64,000 bases of DNA from Methanomassiliicoccales archaeon (GTDB taxonomy: Archaea > Thermoplasmatota > Thermoplasmata > Methanomassiliicoccales > UBA472). This document shows positions 8,314-16,998 of this stretch, piece by piece. Each line of letters starts with the position of its first letter. The stretch's first letter is position 1. The stretch is from NCBI GenBank assembly GCA_026394395.1, contig JAPKYK010000003.1, positions 76,547 through 140,546 on the forward strand. The letters run 5' to 3'. The position numbers were made by a program, and so were the translations under genes. The notes below the pieces were generated by a model. The model made no database searches, was not told where the DNA came from, and saw only the letters and a list, made by a program, of their open reading frames with translations.

Positions 8314-8867
8314 TTCAATTCCTCCATTGAGCGTATCAGTTCTTGCGCCGTGCGGTTCACTTTTTCGTTGGTGCGAACCAGCACCACTCCTTTTCTCGGG
8401 AGCCCGTATATCAGGCAGAAGCCGGCCGGGGCGATCGCGGCGCAGATCAGCGCGGCCAGGTCCTCCTCCCCGTTCACCAGGACCTTGACCTTCTCCTTGC
8501 TCTCAAGACCGTCCTTCATGGCCTTGACCAGCTGGGGGGTCATCAATCCTGGCGGGTTGTTCACCATTATCTCCGGTATCGACAGATGGTCGGCGGGGTG
8601 CTCGCCAGCATCCAGCTCCTTTCTCTCGTTGCGCCGGTCGTAAACGGTCAGATGGGGGATGACACCCTTGTTTATAAGGGTGGTGGAAACGACGTCCCCC
8701 ACGCAGATTATCTTGCTGCATCCGGAAAGCCCGTCCAGGACATCCTCGCCCTGGAAAAGCTCCCCGAAAGGCATGCTAAGCTCCCTTCTCAGGTGGTCCG
8801 GCAACCTCCACCCCTTAGGAGGGACGGTCAGCTTAACGCACTTTGAGGGCGAACTTGCCGTTGACAT
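8310..8867 (-). CDS. GTP-dependent dephospho-CoA kinase (DUF359)
   Basis: Last step of coenzyme A synthesis in many archaea: phosphorylation of dephospho-CoA with GTP as donor. The protein has 185 residues with the family's CVGDVVSTTLINKGVIPHL segment, VYDRR, NPPGLMTPQL and VNGEEDLAALICAAIAP motifs; conserved Asp and Glu residues in these bind metal and nucleotide. The ATG at 8867 lies 35 bp inside the upstream spt4 gene. The N-terminal dozen residues may not be native, but I see no better start codon. Its place between spt4 and rps24e is the usual one in euryarchaea. Confidence 0.92.
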   Translation of the reverse strand: MSTASSPSKCVKLTVPPKGWRLPDHLRRELSMPFGELFQGEDVLDGLSGCSKIICVGDVVSTTLINKGVIPHLTVYDRRNERKELDAGEHPADHLSIPEIMVNNPPGLMTPQLVKAMKDGLESKEKVKVLVNGEEDLAALICAAIAPAGFCLIYGLPRKGVVLVRTNEKVNRTAQELIRSMEELK

Positions 8868-9018
8868 TAATGCCCATCCTCTTGGCTATCTTGGACTTGG
8901 TGTGGTCGATTATGACCACGTAGCCCTGCCACTCCTTGGAGGTCTCCCCGCCGCAGAGCGGGCACTTGTCCTCCTCGGTGATGGCGGAGCAGGTTTTACA
9001 TGCCTTGGTTACCTTCAT
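8833..9018 (-). CDS. spt4: Transcription elongation factor Spt4 (RNA polymerase subunit E'')
   Basis: A 61-residue zinc-ribbon protein with CKTC and CPLCGG Cys pairs, followed by the EWQGYVVIIDHTKSKIAKRMGI core typical of Spt4/RpoE''. It partners Spt5 (NusG) as the processivity clamp of archaeal RNA polymerase. The start is MKVTKAC at 9018, which overlaps the rpoE stop by 4 bp; longer starts are not family-like. Confidence 0.95.
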   Translation of the reverse strand: MKVTKACKTCSAITEEDKCPLCGGETSKEWQGYVVIIDHTKSKIAKRMGINVNGKFALKVR

Positions 9019-9578
9019 TTCTCGGCCCCCTTCTTGGCCCGTTCCTCGGCTATCCATTCCAGCTTGCCCAGTCCGGGCTGCCTCATGGTCAGGCCGATCT
9101 TGCTCTCCCGCGGGTTCCTTTCATTGAACGAAAGGGTAACAATCCTTGTCCGCACCACGTCGCCGTTCTTCAGGTCGCGCTTGGTGTCCTTGCCAATCAG
9201 GCGCTGGCTGTTCTCGTCGATGTCGATGCGGTCATCCATGACCTGGCTGATGTGCAGCAGACCGTCGAGGGGGCCGAAGCGCACGAACGCCCCGAACTTG
9301 AGCACTTCGCAGACTGTGCCTTCCACGACCTCCTGGACCATGGGCCGGAAGATCAATGAGTCGAATTTGACCGTCTGGTACACCGCGCCGTCACCGTGCA
9401 CGATGCGGCCTTCGCCGACGGTCTTGATATTCTTGATGATAACGGTGAGCGAGTCGTTGTTCTCGATGCGGCCTTCGTAAGCCTCCCTGGCCAGAACATT
9501 GACCACCTGGTTGACATCGTCCCCGAGCCGGTCCGGGGGGATGCGAACGACTCTCTCCCTCTGGGTCATCAGATACAT
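9015..9578 (-). CDS. rpoE: DNA-directed RNA polymerase subunit E' (Rpo7)
   Basis: Stalk subunit of RNA polymerase, Rpb7-like, 187 residues. It starts MYLMTQRERVVRIPPD and has an S1-type OB domain in the second half (EVVEGTVCEVLKFGAFVRFGPLDGLLHISQV). With Rpo4 it binds emerging RNA and helps open complex formation. It heads a five-gene operon: rpoE, spt4, dephospho-CoA kinase, S24e, S27ae. A TATA box at 9615-9628 lies 37-50 bp upstream of the ATG. Confidence 0.96.
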   Translation of the reverse strand: MYLMTQRERVVRIPPDRLGDDVNQVVNVLAREAYEGRIENNDSLTVIIKNIKTVGEGRIVHGDGAVYQTVKFDSLIFRPMVQEVVEGTVCEVLKFGAFVRFGPLDGLLHISQVMDDRIDIDENSQRLIGKDTKRDLKNGDVVRTRIVTLSFNERNPRESKIGLTMRQPGLGKLEWIAEERAKKGAEK

Positions 9579-9614
9579 GTTTAGTCCTCTTAACTACCTT
9601 GGCATAATAAAACT

Positions 9615-9628
9615 GTTATATAAAGATT
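9615..9628 (-). promoter_or_regulatory. TATA box of the rpoE operon
   Basis: Minus-strand AATCTTTATATAAC, 37-50 bp upstream of the rpoE start. This predicts a transcript start near 9590 and a short leader. It is called on sequence match and spacing only. Confidence 0.55.
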
Positions 9629-9663
9629 GAGCCCCGAGCATATAAGCGTTGGGTATGCTGGAT

Positions 9664-9669
9664 AAAAAA
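9664..9669 (-). terminator. Oligo-T terminator after hppA
   Basis: A run of six T on the minus strand, within a longer T-rich stretch, 25 bp past the pyrophosphatase stop. Archaeal RNA polymerase terminates at such runs without needing a hairpin. Confidence 0.4.
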
Positions 9670-9693
9670 GAAAGGGATGGAAAAGGGTTTGTT

Positions 9694-11820
9694 TTAGGCC
9701 ACGAACATGGTGGCGAACACCAGGGTTATGGTGGACAGCAGCTTAACCAGCACGTGCAGGGAAGGTCCGGCGGTGTCCTTGAACGGATCTCCGACGGTAT
9801 CTCCGACCACACCTGCCGCATGCTGCGGAGTGCCCTTCAGGCCCTTGGCCTCGATGAACTTCTTGGCGTTGTCCCAGGCCCCTCCTCCGTTGTTGAAGAA
9901 GAGGGCCATGAGCACACCGGTGATGGTGGCGACCATCAGGAAGGCCCCAATGCCCATAATCGCCATGTCGCTTCCGAAGACGAACCTGTAGGTCAGCCCC
10001 AGAGCGACCGGCACGACCACCGGCAGGATGCCCGGGAGGATCATGGCCTTCAGGGCGCCCTTGGTGCTGATGTCCACGCACAAAGCGTAGTCCGGCTTCT
10101 CAGTTCCTGCCAGAATGCCGGGCCTCTCCCTGAACTGACGGCGCACTTCAGAGATCATATCTTGTGCGGCCTTGCCCACGGCGCTAATGGCCAGGGAGGA
10201 AAAGAGGAAGACTAGCATAGCACCTATCATGGCGGCGACGAACACGGCCGGCTGCATCAGGTCAACGTGGAAGTTTTGATAGAAGTCGACTATGTCCACA
10301 CCCTGCAGGTTGGCGACCTTCTCGAAGAAGGCGCCGAACAGCAGGTAGGCGGCCAATGCGGCGGCTCCCATGGCGTATCCCTTGGTCAGGGCTTTGGTAG
10401 TGTTGCCGATGGCGTCCAAACGGTCGGTCCTCTCGCGTACCTCCTCAGGCTGGTGGGACATCTCGACGATGCCGCCGGCGTTGTCAGTGATCGGGCCGAA
10501 GGTGTCCTCGGCCAGAATGAAGGCGCATGTGGTCAGCATACCCATTGTGGCAGCGGCGGTCCCGTAGAGGCCGTAGATGAACTCATAGCTTCCTGTTGGA
10601 GCTATGCTCGCCCCCAGCTCGTAAGAGCTTATCAGGGCGACCGCGATAGCGATTATGGAGGCCGCGGTGGTCTCTAGACCGATGGAGATACCGGCGATGA
10701 TGTTGGTAGCGGCGCCGGTCTCGGAGGCCTTGGCGATCTTCTTGACCGGGCGGTAATCTCCAGCAGTGTAGTACTGGGTGATGTAGACGATCACAATGCT
10801 GAGAGCGATACCAATCATTCCGCAATAGAAGAACACTATTTCCCCGCCCAGAAGCTGGTCTACGGCAACGTAGAACAATATCGCAGCAAGGACGCACGTG
10901 ATGTAGTATCCGCGGTTGAGGGCCTTCATGGGCTCCTCGTCCTCGCTGCGCAGGCGAACGGTCATGATGCCGACAAGGCCGGCAAGCAGACCGAAGGCGC
11001 GAACGACCAGCGGGAACATGAACCAACCGACATTACCAGTGTAGGCAAAGATGGCCAGACCGAGTATCATGGCACCGATGTTCTCGGCTGCGGTGCTTTC
11101 GAACAGGTCAGCTCCACGACCGGCGCAGTCACCTACGTTATCGCCGACCAGGTCAGCGATGACGGCAGGGTTGCGGGGATCGTCCTCGGGTATGCCAGCT
11201 TCGACCTTACCCACAAGGTCGGCGCCCACATCAGCGGCCTTGGTATAAATACCGCCGCCTAGCTGGGCGAATAGCGCGGCGAAGGAAGCGCCAAAGGCGT
11301 ATCCAACACCGAGGAATAACGCCTGGCTATAAGCGTCATAGGTCCCGGGGATCGCATCTACCAGATATCCCTGATAGAGATAGAAGACGCCGGCGACGCC
11401 CAACAGGCTCAAGGACACCACAGCGATGCCGGAGACGGCGCCGCCGCGAAAGGAGGTTGACAGCGCCTCGTTCATGGATCGCCTCGCGGCGCTCGCGGTC
11501 CTGATGTTCGCGTTCACAGACACGTACATTCCGATGTATCCAGACAGGGCAGAGAAGAAAGCCCCCATCAAGAACGCCATACCGGTCAACCAGTTTATCC
11601 CGATGGCGATCAGGACACCGAGGATGACACTGAATATGGCGATCGTCTTGTACTGTCTGGCCAAGTAAGCCATGGCACCCTCGCGGATAGCGTCACTTAT
11701 GGCCTTCATCTCAGGAGTTCCTGTGTCCTTCTTGAGAATCGTCCACGTGAGATACCCGGCGAAGAGCAGACCTATCAGCCCTGCAATCGGTATCGTTAGG
11801 TACAGAGGATCGTCTAACAT
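9694..11820 (-). CDS. hppA: Membrane-bound proton-translocating pyrophosphatase
   Basis: Couples hydrolysis of pyrophosphate to ion pumping across the cell membrane. It has 708 residues and about 16 membrane helices, the usual length. The substrate site includes DVGADLVGKVE (about 197-207) and the DLVGDNVGDCAGRGADLFES stretch, with repeated Asp at the other end (DNAGG, DTVGDPFKDTAGPS). The sequence GNTTKALTKG near residue 472 carries Lys where potassium-dependent enzymes have Ala. By family rules that means a potassium-independent, proton-pumping enzyme. It is monocistronic, with its own TATA box and a downstream T run. Confidence 0.96.
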   Translation of the reverse strand: MLDDPLYLTIPIAGLIGLLFAGYLTWTILKKDTGTPEMKAISDAIREGAMAYLARQYKTIAIFSVILGVLIAIGINWLTGMAFLMGAFFSALSGYIGMYVSVNANIRTASAARRSMNEALSTSFRGGAVSGIAVVSLSLLGVAGVFYLYQGYLVDAIPGTYDAYSQALFLGVGYAFGASFAALFAQLGGGIYTKAADVGADLVGKVEAGIPEDDPRNPAVIADLVGDNVGDCAGRGADLFESTAAENIGAMILGLAIFAYTGNVGWFMFPLVVRAFGLLAGLVGIMTVRLRSEDEEPMKALNRGYYITCVLAAILFYVAVDQLLGGEIVFFYCGMIGIALSIVIVYITQYYTAGDYRPVKKIAKASETGAATNIIAGISIGLETTAASIIAIAVALISSYELGASIAPTGSYEFIYGLYGTAAATMGMLTTCAFILAEDTFGPITDNAGGIVEMSHQPEEVRERTDRLDAIGNTTKALTKGYAMGAAALAAYLLFGAFFEKVANLQGVDIVDFYQNFHVDLMQPAVFVAAMIGAMLVFLFSSLAISAVGKAAQDMISEVRRQFRERPGILAGTEKPDYALCVDISTKGALKAMILPGILPVVVPVALGLTYRFVFGSDMAIMGIGAFLMVATITGVLMALFFNNGGGAWDNAKKFIEAKGLKGTPQHAAGVVGDTVGDPFKDTAGPSLHVLVKLLSTITLVFATMFVA

Positions 11821-11857
11821 TACAAAGCCTCTTTAAATTCCAGCCTAAATACGGCTA

Positions 11858-11870
11858 CCTATATAAATCG
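11858..11870 (-). promoter_or_regulatory. TATA box of hppA
   Basis: Minus-strand CGATTTATATAGG, 38-50 bp upstream of the hppA start codon. This places the transcript start near 11838 and leaves a leader of about 20 nt. Confidence 0.5.
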
Positions 11871-11974
11871 TTTAGGTAAAAATGCCCCACGAAAAACGCA
11901 GTCTGGCATCGAATATCTGCCATAAACGGCATATATATGCGTTTTCGATGGATTGCGTGATAATGGCTTCGATT

Positions 11975-12676
11975 TCAGAACCTCGCCTTTAGCACCACTA
12001 TACCCTCCTTGCGGGAGATGTCGATGGAGTGCTTTCCGGTCAGGTGGTTCGTCCCGCGCATCTTCAGGACCTCCAGGTATTTGCGCCTGGCGCCTAGTTC
12101 CTCGGACAAGTGCAGAAGGACGATCCCGTCGACGGCGTAGGAGATCTCCGGAGGATAGAGCTCCCCGGGACGCACCTCACCGGTGACCACGGTGGTAGCG
12201 TTCCAGTTCTTCAGCCTATTGATCAAGTCGAAGAGGAACTGGCGATAACCGTCCTTGAACATCTCACCGACCACGGTGATGGGATCGATGACTATGCGCT
12301 GGGGCACGACCTCGGCGATGCGTGATTCGATGGCGTCCAGCAGCTTGCCGGAATCACCATCCCGTAAGATGTTGCCTAGGTCCTCATAAATAATCTGGTT
12401 GTCGAAATATTCCGGTCGCATGAACTCGAACTGGGAGGAGAATCGTAACATCCATTGAGTCGGTTCGCTGAGGGTGGTGAAGTATAGCCCCTGCTCTCCC
12501 CGCACCGCCCCTTCACAGAGGAAACGTAGGGCGAAGGTGGTCTTCCCAGTGCCGGCGGTGCCGGAGACCAGAATGACCGAAGGGAATGGAAAGCCTCCTT
12601 CGATCATCTCATCCAAGCCGGGTATGCCGGCAGGTATGCGCATCAGGTCCGTCCGCTCGAGCTTGATCTCTTCCAT
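11975..12676 (-). CDS. KaiC-like RecA-superfamily ATPase
   Basis: Single-domain KaiC/RadA-like ATPase of 233 residues. It opens with the family phrase IPAGIPGLDEMIEGGFP, then Walker A GTAGTGKTT at 39-47. A hydrophobic strand ending in IVIDPITVV serves as Walker B, and VTGEVRPGE follows near residue 155. Archaeal genomes encode many such proteins, usually in signalling or motility contexts, and most lack a known function. It lies 2 bp downstream of a KaiC-like protein without Walker A (12679-13338). The two are probably co-translated and may form a mixed complex. Confidence 0.85.
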   Translation of the reverse strand: MEEIKLERTDLMRIPAGIPGLDEMIEGGFPFPSVILVSGTAGTGKTTFALRFLCEGAVRGEQGLYFTTLSEPTQWMLRFSSQFEFMRPEYFDNQIIYEDLGNILRDGDSGKLLDAIESRIAEVVPQRIVIDPITVVGEMFKDGYRQFLFDLINRLKNWNATTVVTGEVRPGELYPPEISYAVDGIVLLHLSEELGARRKYLEVLKMRGTNHLTGKHSIDISRKEGIVVLKARF

Positions 12677-12678
12677 GG

Positions 12679-13338
12679 TCAGTAATCTCCTTTGATATTG
12701 TCGTTGGATATTTTCAAACGCGCCCTGTCCGAGGACATTGGAATATGCTCAGGGACCAACGCGATCTCCCTTCCCCCTAAGTCCTTGATCATATGAAACA
12801 GGGTGGGATTCCTTTCGTGGTCCACCAACAACGGTACCGTGACCTTCCCGCCGAGGGCGGAGATGAAATCGTTCAGGAATGATCGGACCGCTTGCTGGCT
12901 GTTGTAGGTTAAAAAAGTGGATAGGTTATCGATGACCGCGAAACCGCACTCCCCGAGGTCAATGCCCGGGCCTCCATCGGCTACAGACCAGTCCTTCAGG
13001 GCTTCGGGCAAGGTGTCAATGTTACGCGGCCCCCGGAAGAATCCCACCTTCACCGAAGCAGATTTGGAGTCGGCACTGAAACGGGCCACCGCATCCACGA
13101 AGGTGAGGCTGCGGCAATCGATCCCATGCATAGTGAGAAGATGCACCATGTACTGATGGGGGCGGTCCACGGAAATGAACAGCCCGGGTCGTCCCTCCTC
13201 CATAAGGGCCTTCAAGAGCACCAGCTCCACCTTGACGAACTGGGTGGTTGGGACGTCCATCACCATCAGGCCAGGGCTGAGGGGGGCGCCCAGCTGGGCC
13301 TTGATCTGCTCGAAGAGCAGCAGGTCCTTATCATTCAT
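12679..13338 (-). CDS. Degenerate KaiC-like protein without Walker A
   Basis: A 219-residue protein with the strand order of a RecA/KaiC domain: LSPGLMVMDVPTTQFVKVELVLLKALMEEGRPGLFISVDRP at the start, then FAVIDNLSTFLTYN at the Walker B position, then VPLLVDHERNP. There is no GxxGxGK[T/S] loop; the equivalent position reads DVPTTQFVKVEL. It is therefore unlikely to bind ATP in the normal way. It is the first gene of a two-gene unit with an intact KaiC-like ATPase. A regulatory or sensor partner role is inference. Confidence 0.65.
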   Translation of the reverse strand: MNDKDLLLFEQIKAQLGAPLSPGLMVMDVPTTQFVKVELVLLKALMEEGRPGLFISVDRPHQYMVHLLTMHGIDCRSLTFVDAVARFSADSKSASVKVGFFRGPRNIDTLPEALKDWSVADGGPGIDLGECGFAVIDNLSTFLTYNSQQAVRSFLNDFISALGGKVTVPLLVDHERNPTLFHMIKDLGGREIALVPEHIPMSSDRARLKISNDNIKGDY

Positions 13339-13479
13339 GTCCGGCCGATTCGGCTGGTAGCGTATTTAAGAGCTTGTCGCTGGATATCCTGAACGATATT
13401 GACAACGGTCAGACCGGTGCAGGTCTGGAGGACCCCTTTGGATTTTTATATGATTTAAGGCCATAAGGGACGGATTGCT

Positions 13480-14202
13480 TTGATTGGCGGTGACGCCCTC
13501 GGTCTGCTCCTGGTCTATGTCTATGTGGGCATCATGGTGGTTATAGCTACCAAATGGAAGTTCCTCAAGCGCAGGTCGTTCCACCGGAAGTTCATTCATA
13601 TCATGATCGGGAACATCGCCCTGTTCTGGTGGGTGTTCGACACCAACTACGTCATGGCGTTGCTGGCCGCGGCCCCTTTCATACCTTTGCTCATACTGTT
13701 CTCGCGATACGACGACCGCAAGGAGCAGAAAGGCCTCGCCTCCAACCTGAAGGGCTCGGTGCTCTATTCGGCCTCCCACGACGGGCTCAGGTACGGACTG
13801 GTCTACTATGCCATATCCTGGACGCTGCTGGCGTTCTTCGCCTTCAACGACCTGGTCATCGCTTCGGTGGGCATCGTGTGCATGGCCTACGGGGACGGCA
13901 TGGGCGGGCTGGTCGGAAGGACCTATGGAAAGCGCAAGATATACGGGAACAAGACCCTGGAAGGTACGGTCGCGGTATTCAGCTTCGCCACACTGACCAT
14001 CTTCCTCATCATAAACTATTATAATTTCCTGTTCTCCGCCGGGCTCTACGGCACCAGGACCATAGCTCTGCCCCTCTCCGCCCTGGCCGCCTTAGGGCTT
14101 GGGGCGTATGTGGCGGTCGTAGAGCTTTACACCCCGGGGGAGTATGATAATATAGTGATCCCGCTGTCGACCGCATTGATATTGGCATTATCTGGGCTAT
14201 GA
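13480..14202 (+). CDS. Phytol/dolichol kinase-like integral membrane protein
   Basis: A 240-residue membrane protein with about seven hydrophobic helices. It contains the CTP-dependent polyprenol kinase motifs: RSFHRKFIHI near the N-terminus, AYGDGMGGLVGRTYGKRKIYGNKTLEG in the middle, and E-LYTPGEYDNIVIPL at the end. The family phosphorylates phytol, dolichol or diacylglycerol; here an archaeal isoprenoid alcohol is the likely substrate, by inference. The start is TTG at 13480. A TATA-like TTTTTATATGA at about 13444-13454 makes a nearly leaderless transcript likely. The stop TGA is in the same frame as the following dTMP kinase-like gene. Confidence 0.78.
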   Translation: MIGGDALGLLLVYVYVGIMVVIATKWKFLKRRSFHRKFIHIMIGNIALFWWVFDTNYVMALLAAAPFIPLLILFSRYDDRKEQKGLASNLKGSVLYSASHDGLRYGLVYYAISWTLLAFFAFNDLVIASVGIVCMAYGDGMGGLVGRTYGKRKIYGNKTLEGTVAVFSFATLTIFLIINYYNFLFSAGLYGTRTIALPLSALAALGLGAYVAVVELYTPGEYDNIVIPLSTALILALSGL

Positions 14203-14223
14203 GGTGAGCAGCTGGAACTGATC

Positions 14224-14790
14224 GTGGTGGACGGGATCGATGGCTCGGGAAAGAGCACCGTGGCCGGCTGGATAGCCGATCATTACCGGTCCAAAGGCGA
14301 GAAGGTGCTGGTCCGGACCCATCCTTCCGACACCTGGATAGGCCGCATGAGCCGCAGATCGCTCACCGCCGAGGGGAAGCTAATGCAGACCGTGGCCACG
14401 GTATTTTTCGTGTTTGACGTGCTGGACTCGGTCCGCAGATTGCGGCGCTATGGCGATCAGGACAAGGTTATCTTCGTGCGCTACGTCATGGCCACGGCCT
14501 ATCTGCCTAAGGGATTGCACCGACCGGGCTACGACTTCTTCGTCAGGATCCTGCCCATGCCCCCACGCCTATTGTTGGTGGACGCAAAGCCCGAATGCGC
14601 CCTCCAGAGGATCGAGGAAAGGGAACATGAGAGGGAGATGTTCGAGAACCTCGCTTCGCTCACTAAGGTGCGGGGGAAGGTCTTGGAGCTGGCCAAGGGG
14701 GGCTGGTCCGTGCTGGACAACTCCTACAGCGTGGAGGAGGCCCGGTCTCAGCTCGACCGTATCCTCAGAGCCTGGGAAGCTTTGAGCTGA
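14224..14790 (+). CDS. Thymidylate kinase-like P-loop protein
   Basis: About 190 residues with Walker A GIDGSGKST at the very N-terminus, an Arg-containing LID-type segment (ERE-HEREMFENL) and a C-terminal helix, as in the dTMP kinase family. The usual DR(Y/F) motif is weak (FVRYVMATAYL), so the substrate may not be dTMP. The coordinates use GTG 14224, the first standard start, but this would cut the first beta strand short. A Shine-Dalgarno GAGGTGA at 14201-14207 lies 4 bp before CTG 14212, which would give M-E-L-I-V-V-D-G-I-D-G-S-G. The frame is shared with the upstream membrane kinase across its TGA. The end overlaps the convergent MFS gene by 43 bp. Confidence 0.72.
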   Translation: MVDGIDGSGKSTVAGWIADHYRSKGEKVLVRTHPSDTWIGRMSRRSLTAEGKLMQTVATVFFVFDVLDSVRRLRRYGDQDKVIFVRYVMATAYLPKGLHRPGYDFFVRILPMPPRLLLVDAKPECALQRIEEREHEREMFENLASLTKVRGKVLELAKGGWSVLDNSYSVEEARSQLDRILRAWEALS

Positions 14791-15923
14791 AGGCCCAGGA
14801 CGTATATCGTTGGCAAGGCCAACAACGTCAGCGCGAAGCCGACCAGGAGCAATGCGCCGAAACCCCATCCCGCGTATATGGGGGCGAAGAGCATCGGGGC
14901 TATCGAGTAACCAAGGAATCGAATGCTGTTGAAGACCGAGGACGCCGTGCCTTTCAGGTCCGGAACGATCTCCACCGTCAACGTCAGCAGCGAGGCCCAT
15001 ATAAAGGCCGTACCCGTACCGAGTACCAACAGGGAAAGGGCGAACCCCATCGTGTCACTCGAGATGGAGAGCAGGAGCATGGCCGCGGCGACAATACCAA
15101 AACCGATGGCGGCGGTTATCGTCCTTCCTTTGGCGTCCACCAGGCGCCCGCCGATCGGTGCGGCGACCATTCCAGCCACACCGCTCATCCCCACCAGCAC
15201 ACCTATGGTGGTCTCGTTCAGGGACAACGGTTCCAGGGACAGATGGTCGGACAGGAATCCGAGGACCCCCATGTAGCACAGGAAGGCCAAGAACCCCAGG
15301 AGGCATAGGGTGGCCACGCCTCTGGTCTTCACTGTCCGAACCACGTTCCGTTTCAGATGATGAAGGGCGTCCGGGTCCCGTCTCACCATCGGACAGGCGG
15401 TCCTTATCCAAAGGCCGACCGACATGGCCATGATGGCCACCAGCACGAACATCCACCTCCAGCTGTAGGGGGTGAGGAACCCGGCGATCATCGGACCACT
15501 GGCTATGCCGGCGGTGGTGAACGCCCCAAAATATCCCATGACCTTCCCCCTCTCGTTGTCGGGGGTCAGATCTCCCAGGATGGCCAGCAGCACCGGGTTG
15601 ACGAAAGCGTACCCGAACCCCTGTATGGCCCGCCCCAGGTAGAAGGACGACAGGTCCTGGCAGAGGGCGCAGACGAGGCCCCCCACGGCGTATATGACGA
15701 AGCCGATGGTGAGCAGCCTTCGGCGCCCGTAGACATCGGACACGGTCCCGGAGAAGAGGTTGAAGAAGGCGAAGGGCAGCATGAAGAAGGTGATGGACAG
15801 CAGTACCTCCTCCGCCCCGGCACCGAACTCGGTCTTGAGGACGGGGATCATGGCGAGGACGGCGTTCCCCGAGAGGGGACCGACGAACCCGCCGCTCAAT
15901 ATCGCCAATCTTCTGCCGTCCAT
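14748..15923 (-). CDS. MFS transporter (drug:H+ antiporter 1 type)
   Basis: A 391-residue protein with 12 hydrophobic segments. The MFS signature GTVSDVYGRRRLL sits in the loop between helices 2 and 3, and GGRLVDAKGRT is its counterpart in the second half. RAIQGFGYAFVNP in helix 4 is typical of DHA1 efflux pumps. The substrate is unknown. The gene is divergent from deoxyhypusine synthase, and its 3' end overlaps the P-loop kinase gene. Confidence 0.88.
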   Translation of the reverse strand: MDGRRLAILSGGFVGPLSGNAVLAMIPVLKTEFGAGAEEVLLSITFFMLPFAFFNLFSGTVSDVYGRRRLLTIGFVIYAVGGLVCALCQDLSSFYLGRAIQGFGYAFVNPVLLAILGDLTPDNERGKVMGYFGAFTTAGIASGPMIAGFLTPYSWRWMFVLVAIMAMSVGLWIRTACPMVRRDPDALHHLKRNVVRTVKTRGVATLCLLGFLAFLCYMGVLGFLSDHLSLEPLSLNETTIGVLVGMSGVAGMVAAPIGGRLVDAKGRTITAAIGFGIVAAAMLLLSISSDTMGFALSLLVLGTGTAFIWASLLTLTVEIVPDLKGTASSVFNSIRFLGYSIAPMLFAPIYAGWGFGALLLVGFALTLLALPTIYVLGLQLKASQALRIRSS

Positions 15924-16065
15924 TATGAAGATGAGGAACGTGTCAAGATAAATATAAGGAACTTCCCGACCTTTCGTCCGCTTCGGAAAAAGTTACTTTA
16001 CATCATCGCCATTTCACAGTAGGTAAGATATTTCTATGGCCCGACGATAGGTGAGGACGATCGAT

Positions 16066-16998
16066 ATGGAAGAAAGAAAGGTGCGCGACATCAAGGTCGA
16101 GGGCGGCATGAGCGTGGACCAACTGGTCCGTTCCATGTCTGAGTCCGGAGGGTTCACCGCCAAGAAGCTTGCCGATGCCATTGACATAGTGGAGAAGATG
16201 GTCCGCGACGAAAAATGCCTCACCTTCCTGTCCTTCCCGGCCTGCATCATGGCTACGGGGACCAGAGGGGTCATCGTGGAGCTGGTCAAGCGCAGGCTGG
16301 TGGACGTGGTCATAACCACCTGCGGAACGCTGGACCACGACCTGGCCCGGACCTGGAAGGACTACTATCATGGCGACTTCATGATGGACGACGCCCAGCT
16401 CCGGGAGCAGGGCATGAACCGCCTGGGCAACGTGCTCGTACCGGACGAAAGCTACGGACTGGTGCTGGAAGAGCGCCTCATACCGATGTTCGAGGAGATA
16501 TTGGCCGGACGCGATTCCATATCCACCCATGAACTGATAGATGAGGTGGGCGCCCGCCTGGACAACGAGGATTCGCTCCTATACTGGGCGCATAAGAACC
16601 AGATACCGATAGTCGTTCCCGGCATTACCGACGGTTCTTTCGGCAGCCAGCTATGGATGTACTGGCAGACGCACCGGGACCTCAAGATCGACCTGTTCCA
16701 GGACGAGCAGGAGCTTTCCCAGATGGTGTTCCGGGCTGAGAGCAGCGGGGCGCTGATCATAGGCGGGGGCATATCCAAGCACCATGTCATCTGGTGGAAC
16801 CAGTTCCGCGGCGGGCTGGACTACGCGGTCTACATGACCACAGCCGCGGAGTTCGACGGTTCGCTCAGCGGGGCGCAGGTGCGCGAGGCCATCTCCTGGG
16901 GCAAGGTGCGCGAGGACGCTTGGCAGGTGAACGTGGAAGGGGACGCCACCATCACCCTTCCCATCATGGTCGCGGCATTGATCGAGAGATTGGGATGA
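16066..16998 (+). CDS. dys: Deoxyhypusine synthase
   Basis: Transfers the aminobutyl group of spermidine to a lysine of initiation factor aIF5A. It has about 310 residues. Motifs seen are FLSFPACIMATGTRGVI, TCGTLDHDLARTW, the PIVVPGITDGSFGSQLW segment and GGGISKHH with the catalytic Lys. ATG 16066 is chosen because GGTGAGG at 16050-16056 is well spaced before it; a GTG at 16051 overlaps that site. The stop overlaps the start of the following dehydrogenase (ATGA). Confidence 0.95.
   Translation: MEERKVRDIKVEGGMSVDQLVRSMSESGGFTAKKLADAIDIVEKMVRDEKCLTFLSFPACIMATGTRGVIVELVKRRLVDVVITTCGTLDHDLARTWKDYYHGDFMMDDAQLREQGMNRLGNVLVPDESYGLVLEERLIPMFEEILAGRDSISTHELIDEVGARLDNEDSLLYWAHKNQIPIVVPGITDGSFGSQLWMYWQTHRDLKIDLFQDEQELSQMVFRAESSGALIIGGGISKHHVIWWNQFRGGLDYAVYMTTAAEFDGSLSGAQVREAISWGKVREDAWQVNVEGDATITLPIMVAALIERLG

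Noticed and set aside
16794-16994. N-terminal extension of the isopropylmalate-type dehydrogenase frame
   Set aside because: This part only reads the deoxyhypusine synthase gene out of frame; the family start is ATG 16995.
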